This document shows, in pieces, positions 18,866-28,300 of a stretch of DNA of 48,154 nt. The stretch is from contig WFSI01000093.1 of assembly GCA_015486105.1 (NCBI GenBank), positions 1-48,154 on the forward strand. Direction: 5' to 3'. How positions within the stretch are numbered: position 1 is the stretch's first letter; each line of letters starts with the position of its first letter. The position numbers and the translations under genes are program-made. This DNA comes from Aquificota bacterium. GTDB lineage: Bacteria; Thermosulfidibacterota; Thermosulfidibacteria; Thermosulfidibacterales; B14-G1. The notes under the pieces were generated by a model. It was not told the DNA's origin. It was given only the letters and a program-made list of their open reading frames with translations, and did not search any database.

Positions 18866-20925
18866 TCTTTTCCTTCCCCCTCCAAAGGCAAAAAGATCAG
18901 GAAGGTAACACCCACAGGAGGATTGTTCACCACCTCTATTTTACCTCCATGAAGCTCGGCAATCCTCTTGGCAATAGAGAGTCCCAAGCCAGTACCCGTG
19001 CTTTTGGTGGTAAAAAAGGGATTGAAAATGTTAGACAAATCCTTTTCTGGAATGCCTCCTCCTGTATCTGAAACCTCCACCCTCACCATCTCCCCGCCCT
19101 GTTTTACTGCCCGAGAGGTGGAAACCGTGATGGATCCCTTCCTTCCAATGGCTTGCAGGGCATTAGAAATAAGGTTCATAAAAACCTGCCTTATCTGAGG
19201 AGGATCTACATATACAGGGGGAAGGGCCCTATCCAGCTTCTTAACCACTATGATGTTTCTATCCCTCAACTCCTCAGCATGGAGAAAGAGCACATCGTCC
19301 AAAAGGGCATTGATGTCCGTGAGTCTCTTCTTAAGACGGGGAACCTTAGAATAACCCAATACGTTGGAGAGAATCTTTTCGGCCTCCTCCACCTCTTTGA
19401 GGATGGTCTTGGTGTAAACCTTATCGGGACAGTCCTCAGCCATCTTGTCATGAAGTCTCTTGGCAAATCCCCCAATAGCCACCAAGGGATTCTTAAGATC
19501 ATGAGCCACCCGGGCAGCTAACTCTCCCAGTGTAGCCAATTTCTCAGAATGAAAGAGCCTCTCCTGAGCATCCTCCAGATCCTCGCTGGTCCTTTTCAAA
19601 GTCTCCTGAAGCCTCCCGCTCTCTAAAGCCAATGCCAACTGATGGGAAAACATGGTGAGAAACTGCATCTCTTCAGCCTCTAAGGAAGCACTCTTGCCCA
19701 CCACCAGGGCCCCCACCAGGGTCTTTTCTCCCATCAAGGGCAAAGCCACATGGAACACACCCCCTTCACAAAAGGGTAAGTCCTTGGCAACGTTGGAAAG
19801 ATGAAGGGCCTCACCTTTTTCCAGCTCCTTTAAGAGGTAATCAGGAAGGCTAACCTCCCTGATATCCCGAAAGGCAGGAGAAGACTCTACCCTTTTAAGG
19901 TACTCCTCTTCTATCTCCCACTCCCTATCCCCCCAGGGGGAAAGACCAAACCAGGAAATGCCTATGAAACCCTTCAAACACCCGGTAGAGGAATAATGAA
20001 GAAAAAGAAAGGCCTGGGGAAGACCCAAACCCTTCTGAGGATCGGTAAGGGCTCTAAGGGCCAAAAGGGCTCTCTTCCTAAGCTCCGATGTCATTCTATA
20101 AGCATTACCCACCTGATACAAGATAGAGAGAAAGCGAATCTGCCTCTCCCTCTCATCCACCAAACCTTTAAGGCGCTCGTAAAGGGCAATATTCTCTAAA
20201 AAAGTACCAGCTAGTTCCGCCAGTATGTGAATCACCCGCTTCTGATAACGATTGAAGCTCGTCCTTTTGGGAAGGTAAAGCTCTATCACACCCCAGTTAC
20301 CCTTAGGAGACTCCAAGGAAACCACCCACCTCTTAAAAAGATCTTCACTGTAATAGCGTATCAAATCCCCCTTATCCTTAGTCTCCCTAACACCATAGGT
20401 GCGGTGACCCTGAGTATCGAAAAGGGTCACACTCACATAAGAAGCCTTAGAAAACCTCTTGGCAAAATGGGCCAGTTTTTCACCCATCTCCTCTCTATCC
20501 AAGGTAGATCCTAATTCCCTACCCGCAGAGTAGAGATCCAGAAGAAGCCGGGATCCCATCTTTAATTCTCTCTTGGACTGGAGATTCCTAAGGAACTGAT
20601 CCACCTGGCCTGTTACTACCTGAAGGAGCAATCTGTCATTGGGGGACAGCTCCCTCTTTTTCACTACAAGATCCCCCCTTGGCTCATTCCCATGAAGCAA
20701 GGTAAATATTTCAAATTCCTCCTTCTCACCCTCCAAAGCCTTTTTATAAGAATTGGAGTCCAAGCCCTCCGGCCATAGATAAACCTGCCCTGGCATAAAG
20801 AGGCATATGCCTTCCAAAGAAAGGGCTTCGCCCACTAAAGCCAAAATCTCCCTGATGCCCCTCTTAAAGCTAGCTTGGCTACATATAATACCACATATCC
20901 TTAAAACCAGATCGAGAGGTTCCAT
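18853..20925 (-). CDS. GAF-domain sensor histidine kinase
   Basis: HDLKNPLVAIGGFAKRLHD H-box, NLISNALQAI N-box, SDTGGGI, NPFFTTKSTGTGLGLSIAKRIAELHGG. Start at MEPLDLVLRICG. Confidence 0.9.
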   Translation of the reverse strand: MEPLDLVLRICGIICSQASFKRGIREILALVGEALSLEGICLFMPGQVYLWPEGLDSNSYKKALEGEKEEFEIFTLLHGNEPRGDLVVKKRELSPNDRLLLQVVTGQVDQFLRNLQSKRELKMGSRLLLDLYSAGRELGSTLDREEMGEKLAHFAKRFSKASYVSVTLFDTQGHRTYGVRETKDKGDLIRYYSEDLFKRWVVSLESPKGNWGVIELYLPKRTSFNRYQKRVIHILAELAGTFLENIALYERLKGLVDERERQIRFLSILYQVGNAYRMTSELRKRALLALRALTDPQKGLGLPQAFLFLHYSSTGCLKGFIGISWFGLSPWGDREWEIEEEYLKRVESSPAFRDIREVSLPDYLLKELEKGEALHLSNVAKDLPFCEGGVFHVALPLMGEKTLVGALVVGKSASLEAEEMQFLTMFSHQLALALESGRLQETLKRTSEDLEDAQERLFHSEKLATLGELAARVAHDLKNPLVAIGGFAKRLHDKMAEDCPDKVYTKTILKEVEEAEKILSNVLGYSKVPRLKKRLTDINALLDDVLFLHAEELRDRNIIVVKKLDRALPPVYVDPPQIRQVFMNLISNALQAIGRKGSITVSTSRAVKQGGEMVRVEVSDTGGGIPEKDLSNIFNPFFTTKSTGTGLGLSIAKRIAELHGGKIEVVNNPPVGVTFLIFLPLEGEGKECPR

Positions 20926-21094
20926 CTTGTATCTCCCTTTACTAAGGATAATGCAAAAGTGAGGTATTATCAAAGCTTACAGATTGGAGAATCCGCCTTT
21001 TTCCTAAGGTTGAAACCTTAGAAAGGTAAAAACCCCATTTAGGATATTCCCCAAAAAGCCAAGACTGCAAACACCAAAAGCGTAAAATACATCC

Positions 21095-22543
21095 CTAAAA
21101 GGCAAGCCAAGCAAAAGAGCTATAGGAAGCAGAAAGGGCACTCCCTGGAAAGATACCCAATTGAAATATGCCTACTACAACGATAAGCAAGGCAATAACG
21201 GCGGCAGGATGAATGGAAAAGGCATACTCCTCCTTCGGTTCTACCATATACATCACATAAACCACCTTTAGGTAATAGTAGGCAGCCACGGCGCTGTTAA
21301 AAACAGCTATAATGACCAAGGGTATAAGCCCCGATCTTATTCCAGAGGCAAATACATAGAACTTACCCATAAAACCTGCCGTCCCCGGGATACCTGCCAG
21401 AGAGAAAAAGCATATGGCCATAGCCGCTGCCAACACAGGTCTTTTAGCTGCCAAGCCAGCATAATCCGAGATGTCCACGAATCTCTCTCCCTGACGACCT
21501 ACCAATGACACGACACCAAAGGCCCCCAGATTCATAAGGGAATAGGCCAACATATAAAATATCACCGCCGCTCCTCCTTGCCTGGAGGCAGCAGCCACAC
21601 CCACCAAAGCATATCCGGCATGGGCTATGCTGGAGTAAGCCAGAAGACGCTTAATGTTTTCCTGGCGAAGGGCTGCAAAGTTTCCAATAACCATGGAAGC
21701 CACCGATACCACGGTAACTATGACTACCCAATGGGCCTTCAAGGGATACAGCGCCATTCCCAAAAAGCGAAGCATCACCGCAAAAACAGCTACCTTGGCT
21801 GCTGTAGCCATGAAACCAGCTACAGGAGCAGGGGCACCGCCATAGACGTCAGGGGCCCACCCATGAAAAGGCGCTGCCGAGACCTTGAAGAAAAAGCCCA
21901 CTAACACCAATACAACCCCCACAAGCAGCGTAGCGGAAGGAGAAGCAGTGGAGACAAACCGAGCTACATCCTGAAAATAAAGGCTCCCCACAACACTATA
22001 TATGAAAGCCAACCCCATAAGGAAAATGGCTGATGCAAACCCGCCCAAGAATAGGTACTTCAAAGCCGCCTCATTGCACAGGTCCCTTTGACGCACAAAA
22101 CCTGCCAAGGCATAGAGGGCAATGGAAAGAACCTCCAATCCCACGAAAAAGAGGATAAGGTGCTGGGCCGAAGTCATAAAGAAAAGCCCTATAACTGAAA
22201 AAAGAATAAGGGCGTAATACTCTCCCAGGTTCCGACCTTCTTGGCGAAGGTACCCAGGGGAAAAAAGGAAGGTGAGACCAGCAATAAGGATGTATATAAG
22301 AAAAGTAATGATAGATAGTTTATCAGTTATTAGGGTATGAGCAAAGGTAAGACTATGCACATTCCAAAGGCCCAAGGAAAACCAGGCGGCCAGGGCTAGC
22401 CCCACCAATCCCAGATAGCCATAGTGACTCTCCCTTCCCTTGGCACCAAAGACATCTACAAACAGCACCACCACCCCCGTAACTAAAAGCACAATAACGG
22501 GCAACAAAGGGCGAATATTGACAGACAACGCTTGAGTAGTCAT
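21095..22543 (-). CDS. nuoN: NADH-quinone oxidoreductase subunit N
   Basis: Multi-[40 protein letters not shown]. Confidence 0.95.
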   Translation of the reverse strand: MTTQALSVNIRPLLPVIVLLVTGVVVLFVDVFGAKGRESHYGYLGLVGLALAAWFSLGLWNVHSLTFAHTLITDKLSIITFLIYILIAGLTFLFSPGYLRQEGRNLGEYYALILFSVIGLFFMTSAQHLILFFVGLEVLSIALYALAGFVRQRDLCNEAALKYLFLGGFASAIFLMGLAFIYSVVGSLYFQDVARFVSTASPSATLLVGVVLVLVGFFFKVSAAPFHGWAPDVYGGAPAPVAGFMATAAKVAVFAVMLRFLGMALYPLKAHWVVIVTVVSVASMVIGNFAALRQENIKRLLAYSSIAHAGYALVGVAAASRQGGAAVIFYMLAYSLMNLGAFGVVSLVGRQGERFVDISDYAGLAAKRPVLAAAMAICFFSLAGIPGTAGFMGKFYVFASGIRSGLIPLVIIAVFNSAVAAYYYLKVVYVMYMVEPKEEYAFSIHPAAVIALLIVVVGIFQLGIFPGSALSASYSSFAWLAF

Positions 22544-24123
22544 GGCCTCACCTCAACCTTGCGTTCTTCCACTACGGACGCCGCCAGGGAAATCTTCCCC
22601 TTTATTTCAGGATTATGCTCCATGGCCACAGCTGTATCCCCCTTAATCTGGGCAATGAAATGGGCAACGGAAGGCTCCATCCTCTGTAAAACTGGCTTTG
22701 GATAGATGCCTATCCAAAACATGGGAATGCTGAACATGAGGCAGATCACAACCTCCCTAAGCCCAAGGTCCTTCAAAGAAAGATTTTCCTTAACGGTGAT
22801 TTCATGGAAAAAGACCCTCTTAACCAGCCAAAGCATGTAACAAGCAGAAAGCACCGAAGTTGTAGCCCCCAATGCCCCATAAATAGGATACGCCTTAAAG
22901 GTTCCCACCAAGGCCAAAAACTCCCCAACAAAACCGTTTAACCCAGGGAGACCTATGGAAGAGAAGGTAGCAATCAGGAAAAAGGCAGAATATATGGGCA
23001 TAACCTTGGCAATGCCTCCATAATCCTTTATAAGTCGAGTGTGTCTTCTATCGTAGGCCATACCCACCAGCAAAAAGAGGGCACCCGTAGAAATACCGTG
23101 GTTTACCATCTGGAGGAGCCCCCCAGAAACTCCTTGCAAGGTAAGGGCAAACATACCCAGCATAACCAAACCCAAGTGGGAAACAGAGGTATAAGCCACC
23201 AGTTTCTTCATATCATCTTGGACCAAAGCCACCAAGGCCCCATAGATAATGCTGATAATAGCCAGTATCAAAAAAAGATTACTGAACCGAAGGGCCGCAT
23301 GGGGAAAGAAGGGCATACAAAACCGCATGAAACCGTAAGTACCCATCTTTAGGAGCACACCAGCAAGAATCACCGATCCGGCAGTAGGGGCTTCCACGTG
23401 GGCATCGGGCAACCACGTATGAAAAGGGAACATGGGCACCTTAATAGCAAAGGCCAAGGCAAAGGCCAAAAAGAGCCATGGGGCAAGAGACGGGGAAACA
23501 GGCGTTGATAGAAGCTTGGCTAAACTGAAGGTGAGCTCCCCCGCCACCCGATAGTGATGATAATAAAGGAAAATGATAGAAACCAGCATAAGCACAGAAC
23601 CCGCCATAGTATAAAGGAAGAACTTGATGGCGGCATATACCCTCCTGGGCCCTCCCCAGACGCCAATAAGGAGATACATGGGCACCAGCATGGCCTCCCA
23701 AAAGAGATAGAAAAGCAGCATGTCCAAAGCACAAAAGACACCAATCATGGTGGTCTCTAAAAGAAGAAAGGATATCATGTACTCCTTGATATGCTTCTGG
23801 ATAGACCAGGAGGCCAATATAGAGAGCATAGTTAGAAAGGTAGTGAGAAGCACTAAAAAGAGGGTTATACCGTCTATCCCCAGGTGATAGTTGGCCCCCA
23901 GGATCTTGATCCACGGAATCTTCTCAACAAACTGAAAGTGATAAGTTCCCAAGTGAAATTTAAAATAGAGCGGGATGGAAAGAATAAACTCCGCCACAGT
24001 GGTTACAAAAGCCACCCAGCGAAGAAGGTCTTTGCTCTCCTTATCAACGAAGAGCAAAACAAGCACACCCACCAATGGGAAGAAGGTAATAATAGTCAAA
24101 ACAGGATACGTAAAACCGCCCAT
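22540..24123 (-). CDS. nuoM: NADH-quinone oxidoreductase subunit M
   Basis: [65 protein letters not shown]. Confidence 0.96.
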   Translation of the reverse strand: MGGFTYPVLTIITFFPLVGVLVLLFVDKESKDLLRWVAFVTTVAEFILSIPLYFKFHLGTYHFQFVEKIPWIKILGANYHLGIDGITLFLVLLTTFLTMLSILASWSIQKHIKEYMISFLLLETTMIGVFCALDMLLFYLFWEAMLVPMYLLIGVWGGPRRVYAAIKFFLYTMAGSVLMLVSIIFLYYHHYRVAGELTFSLAKLLSTPVSPSLAPWLFLAFALAFAIKVPMFPFHTWLPDAHVEAPTAGSVILAGVLLKMGTYGFMRFCMPFFPHAALRFSNLFLILAIISIIYGALVALVQDDMKKLVAYTSVSHLGLVMLGMFALTLQGVSGGLLQMVNHGISTGALFLLVGMAYDRRHTRLIKDYGGIAKVMPIYSAFFLIATFSSIGLPGLNGFVGEFLALVGTFKAYPIYGALGATTSVLSACYMLWLVKRVFFHEITVKENLSLKDLGLREVVICLMFSIPMFWIGIYPKPVLQRMEPSVAHFIAQIKGDTAVAMEHNPEIKGKISLAASVVEERKVEVRP

Positions 24124-24138
24124 CTCTCCTCTCCTCGC

Positions 24139-26019
24139 CTAAAATAGTCTGCCAATCCAGTAGATGACCACTGCTCCCATCAGGATCATCCAGGCATAGT
24201 CGGGGATATACCCCGTCTGAAACTGCCGGATGCCGCTCCCAGCCAGACGACAGAGCCTCCCCACCCCATTTACTGTGCCATCTATAATGACCACATCCAC
24301 AAACTTCCACAGAAGGTAACGAGACCCATCCACCAAGGGATTGATAATAAAAGCGAAGTAAATCTCGTCCACATAGTACTTGTTATAGAGCAAGGTATAG
24401 ACAGGCCTAAAGGTCCTGGCCATCCCCACAGGGTCAGGCATTTTCCTCATGTACATGAAATAGGCCAATATGATACCAGCTACCCCCATGATGACCGAAA
24501 TAACCAAAAGCACATGCTCCACCCCTGCCCCAGCTTCCTCCCCATGGGCTGCTACTTCACCCAAAACCTTATTAAGGAACCCACCGATACCCCCATGGGG
24601 ACCCAAAGCCAAAAGACCTACCACTGCTGAACCAACAGCCAGTACTATCAGAGGCACCGTCATCACTGGAGGCGATTCTTGAGCTATTTCATAGAGATGA
24701 CTATCCCTAGGCTTACCAAAGAAGGTGAGAAAGATAAGCCTAAACATATAAAAAGCCGTGAGGAAAGCTGTAAAGGTTCCCACAAACCAAATCACCTTGT
24801 GTCCATGCATGAAGGCCCCCGCCAAGATCTCGTCCTTAGACCAGAAGCCTGATAAAGGAGGTATACCTGAAATGGCCAATGCCCCAACTATAAAGGTCCA
24901 TCCTGTGATGGGCATCTTCTTGATAAGCCCTCCCATCTTCTGCATGTTCAGCTCACCGTGAAGCATATGCATCACCGAGCCAGCGCAGAGAAACATAAGG
25001 CCTTTGAAGAAGGCATGGGTAAAGAGATGGAAGATACCAGCAGCGTAAACCCCCACTCCAACACCAATAAACATGTAACCCAGCTGACTTATGGTAGAAT
25101 AAGCCAAGACACGCTTGAGGTCATTGTTCACCAAGGCAATAGTGGCAGCCAATAAGGCGGTAAAAGCACCGATGGAAGCCACTATCTCAGCAGAGAAGGG
25201 GGCCAAATTGTAAAGGACATGGACCCTGGCCACCATGTACACACCCGCAGTGACCATGGTGGCAGCATGGATAAGGGCACTGACCGGGGTAGGGCCTTCC
25301 ATGGCATCAGGGAGCCACACATAGAGAGGGAACTGGGCAGATTTACCAACGGCGCCAACAAAGAGAAAGAGGGTTATGAGGGTAATGATAAGGGGAGAAG
25401 CAAGAGAAGCCCTGGAAAAAACATCAGCAAACATCAAAGAACCATAGAACTTGTATATGGCAAAGAGACCGATCATGAACCCGAGATCTCCAAGTCTGGT
25501 AGTGACAAAGGCCTTCATACCTGCATTGGCCGCGCTGGTCTTCTCATACCAGTACCCGATAAGCAAGTAGGAGCAAAGGCCTACTCCCTCCCAGCCAACA
25601 AACATGAGTAAAAAGTTGTTAGCAGAAACCAGCAGGAGCATAAAAAATGTGAACAGGTTTAACCAAGAAAAGTATTTAGCGTAACCCCTGGGGGTCTCGT
25701 GCTCCATGTACCCAATTGAATAGAGATGAATCCAGGCAGCCACAAAGGAAACCGTGGCCAACATAACCGCCGATAGCTCATCAACAAGGAATCCAACGGG
25801 TATCCTGAAACTCCCCACCGGAATCCACGTATAAAGGTTCATATCACCATGAGCACCGCCTATCACCTTAGAAAGCACCACTAAGGAACATATGCATGAG
25901 GCAAAAAGGGCTGGCACCGCAATGAGATGGGCTTTCTTCTTGGTCACCCACAGAAAGATGCCGTTTATGGCTGCACCCAAAAGAGGAATAAAAACGGCCC
26001 CCACCACCCAAATCATCAT
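24139..26019 (-). CDS. nuoL: NADH-quinone oxidoreductase subunit L
   Basis: FAWLNLFTFF-like SWLNLFTFFMLLLVSANNFLLMFVGWEGVGLCSYLLIGYWY; AQFPLYVWLPDAMEGPTPVSALIHAATMVTAGVYMVAR. Confidence 0.96.
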   Translation of the reverse strand: MMIWVVGAVFIPLLGAAINGIFLWVTKKKAHLIAVPALFASCICSLVVLSKVIGGAHGDMNLYTWIPVGSFRIPVGFLVDELSAVMLATVSFVAAWIHLYSIGYMEHETPRGYAKYFSWLNLFTFFMLLLVSANNFLLMFVGWEGVGLCSYLLIGYWYEKTSAANAGMKAFVTTRLGDLGFMIGLFAIYKFYGSLMFADVFSRASLASPLIITLITLFLFVGAVGKSAQFPLYVWLPDAMEGPTPVSALIHAATMVTAGVYMVARVHVLYNLAPFSAEIVASIGAFTALLAATIALVNNDLKRVLAYSTISQLGYMFIGVGVGVYAAGIFHLFTHAFFKGLMFLCAGSVMHMLHGELNMQKMGGLIKKMPITGWTFIVGALAISGIPPLSGFWSKDEILAGAFMHGHKVIWFVGTFTAFLTAFYMFRLIFLTFFGKPRDSHLYEIAQESPPVMTVPLIVLAVGSAVVGLLALGPHGGIGGFLNKVLGEVAAHGEEAGAGVEHVLLVISVIMGVAGIILAYFMYMRKMPDPVGMARTFRPVYTLLYNKYYVDEIYFAFIINPLVDGSRYLLWKFVDVVIIDGTVNGVGRLCRLAGSGIRQFQTGYIPDYAWMILMGAVVIYWIGRLF

Positions 26020-26032
26020 ATCTCCTCTCCTC

Positions 26033-26338
26033 TCACCACTTCATCAAGTGTGCCCGATCTACATCAACACCACCCCTGTTCCTGTAAAAGGTGGTGATGA
26101 CCGCCATCCCAATGGCCGCCTCAGCAGCGGCCACAGCCATGACAAACAAGACAATGACCTGACCCTCTGCACTCCCCATGTGCCTGGACAACGCCATAAA
26201 CAAAATATTCACCCCGTTGAGCATAAGCTCTAAACAGAGAAACATGACGATGGTGTTTCTCCTAACCATCAATCCCAACGCTCCCAAGAGAAAAACCAAC
26301 ACACTCAACACCGTATACTGAAAAAGCCCTACTCCCAC
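26033..26338 (-). CDS. nuoK: NADH-quinone oxidoreductase subunit K
   Basis: LGLMVRRNTIVMFLCLELMLNGVNILF; GTG start at VGVGLFQYTVLS. Confidence 0.93.
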   Translation of the reverse strand: MGVGLFQYTVLSVLVFLLGALGLMVRRNTIVMFLCLELMLNGVNILFMALSRHMGSAEGQVIVLFVMAVAAAEAAIGMAVITTFYRNRGGVDVDRAHLMKW

Positions 26339-26348
26339 CTTATACCCC

Positions 26349-26852
26349 CTACAGCTTCTTCTTAGCCAATGCCACAGCTCCCAAAGCAGCAACAAAAATG
26401 AGAACGGAAACCAGCTCAAAGGCCAGCATGTAACGGGTGAAAATGAGATGGGAAATCTCACCTATGGACACACCGTGGGATCCCCCTTTCACCCATCCCT
26501 TCCACTCCACACCAAGGACAACCACTTGAATAACAAAGAGGACAACAGCGCCTAAGCCGAACAAGAACCTCCAAGGCGCTATCCTATCCTCATACTCCCC
26601 TTTGTGCAGGTTCATGAGCATGAGAACAAAAAGGAAAAAAACCATGATGGCTCCAGCGTAGACGATGACCTGGAGCATAGCAATGAAGGGAGCCCCCATA
26701 AGAGCCAAGTACATAACAGCAGTAATACACAAATTAGCCAACAGAGAAAGGGCCGAATAGACGGGATTTTTGAGAAAAACTACCCCCAAAGCCGAGAGGA
26801 GAATCAACACAGCCAAAAAGAAAAAAAGCACATCCCAAAGATTAATAATCAT
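26349..26852 (-). CDS. nuoJ: NADH-quinone oxidoreductase subunit J
   Basis: FLKNPVYSALSLLANLCITAVMYLALMGAPFIAMLQVIVYAGAIMVFFLFVLML. Confidence 0.94.
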   Translation of the reverse strand: MIINLWDVLFFFLAVLILLSALGVVFLKNPVYSALSLLANLCITAVMYLALMGAPFIAMLQVIVYAGAIMVFFLFVLMLMNLHKGEYEDRIAPWRFLFGLGAVVLFVIQVVVLGVEWKGWVKGGSHGVSIGEISHLIFTRYMLAFELVSVLIFVAALGAVALAKKKL

Positions 26853-26854
26853 AG

Positions 26855-27286
26855 CTACTCCCCACCCGTTTTCTCTAAGAGCCAATTCTTTTCCTTTAAC
26901 AGATGCACTCTACCAGGACCCGGTACCGTTAACTCATAATCCTGGGTCATCTCTATTGCCCCTCGGGGACAAGCATCCACACACAAGCCGCAAAATATAC
27001 ATCTACCATAATCAATGGCGTAATACTCAGCATACTTACCCACATCAGAGCGCTTAAACTCGGGATCCTCCTTCCCATAGAGCTTTATTGCATACGCAGG
27101 ACAAATCTCCTCACAGAGACCACAGGCACAGCATCTCTCTCTTCCATCCTCATCTACCTTGAGAATGTGCCTCCCCCTGTATCTATCCGAGACCTGCCTT
27201 TTCTCGTATGGATATTTTATAGTGATATGAGGCTTAAAGAGATGGCCAAAAGTGACGCTCAATCCCTTAATCAACGGCCCAATCAT
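26855..27286 (-). CDS. nuoI: NADH-quinone oxidoreductase subunit I (2x[4Fe-4S])
   Basis: CCACGLCEEICPAYAI and CIFCGLCVDACPRGAI motifs. Confidence 0.95.
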   Translation of the reverse strand: MIGPLIKGLSVTFGHLFKPHITIKYPYEKRQVSDRYRGRHILKVDEDGRERCCACGLCEEICPAYAIKLYGKEDPEFKRSDVGKYAEYYAIDYGRCIFCGLCVDACPRGAIEMTQDYELTVPGPGRVHLLKEKNWLLEKTGGE

Positions 27287-27289
27287 GAC

Positions 27290-28297
27290 TTAAATTCCCC
27301 CTTGGAGAAATAGCATCACACCACCTGTTGCCACTATGTTCAACAGAGTTAAAGGCAAAAGATACTTCCAGGAAAATCCCATGAGTTGATCGTATCTGAA
27401 CCGAGGATAGGTCCACCTAACCCATAGTAAGAAAAAGAATACGGCCACTATCTTAATCAGGAACCATATGGGTCCAGGAACCCAGGCCAAAAAGGAAACG
27501 GGGCTGTACCACCCGCCCAAAAAGAGACACACAGCCACAGCAGAGGTAACTGCCATATTGGCATATTCCCCTAAGAAGAACATGGCAAACTTCATAGAGC
27601 TATACTCAGTATGATACCCACCTACCAATTCCGATTCGGCCTCCGGTAAATCAAAGGGCAAACGGTTAAGTTCGGCAGTGGCAGCCACCATATATAAAAT
27701 AAATGCCAAGGGCTGATACGCCACCAGCCACATGTTTTTCTGATAATGGACGATATCCACTAAACTAAAAGAACCCACAATCATGAGCACGCCCATGATA
27801 GAAAGCCCCAGTATAAGCTCATAGCTGATGAACTGAGCAGCAGATCTCAAACCACCAAGCAAAGGGTACTTGGAATTGGCAGACCACCCACCAAACACGA
27901 TGGCATAGACAGAAAAAGAAGACACGGCCAACAGGTAAAGAACGGCCACATTTATATCAGTAATCACCAGATTGATCTTATGCCCAAAGAGGGTAATGCT
28001 CTCCCCAAAAGGAATAACCCCTATGGCCAAAATGGCAGGAATAATAGCTATTGTAGGGGCCAAAAAGTAGAGGAACTTATCGGATTTGCTCGCTACAATA
28101 TCCTCTTTAAAAAAGAGCTTAAGGCCGTCGGCAAAGGGCTGCAAAAGCGCATGGGGACCGCAGTACATAGGCCCCAGCCTATCTTGAATATGGCCGGAAA
28201 CCTTCCTCTCAGCTAATGTCCCATACGCAACTATCAACATGAGCACCGCAAACAGCACTAACAGCTTAACCAATGCCACTATGATAGCCAGTAACAT
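27290..28297 (-). CDS. nuoH: NADH-quinone oxidoreductase subunit H
   Basis: ERKVSGHIQDRLGPMYCGPHALLQPFADGLKLFFKED; ELNRLPFDLPEAESELVGGYHTEYS. Confidence 0.96.
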   Translation of the reverse strand: MLLAIIVALVKLLVLFAVLMLIVAYGTLAERKVSGHIQDRLGPMYCGPHALLQPFADGLKLFFKEDIVASKSDKFLYFLAPTIAIIPAILAIGVIPFGESITLFGHKINLVITDINVAVLYLLAVSSFSVYAIVFGGWSANSKYPLLGGLRSAAQFISYELILGLSIMGVLMIVGSFSLVDIVHYQKNMWLVAYQPLAFILYMVAATAELNRLPFDLPEAESELVGGYHTEYSSMKFAMFFLGEYANMAVTSAVAVCLFLGGWYSPVSFLAWVPGPIWFLIKIVAVFFFLLWVRWTYPRFRYDQLMGFSWKYLLPLTLLNIVATGGVMLFLQGGI

Positions 28298-28300
28298 AGC

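Noticed and set aside
21003-21021. ctaaggt-tgaa-accttag hairpin between nuoN and the GAF kinase
   Set aside because: Short stem without a T tract on either strand; not convincing as a terminator.
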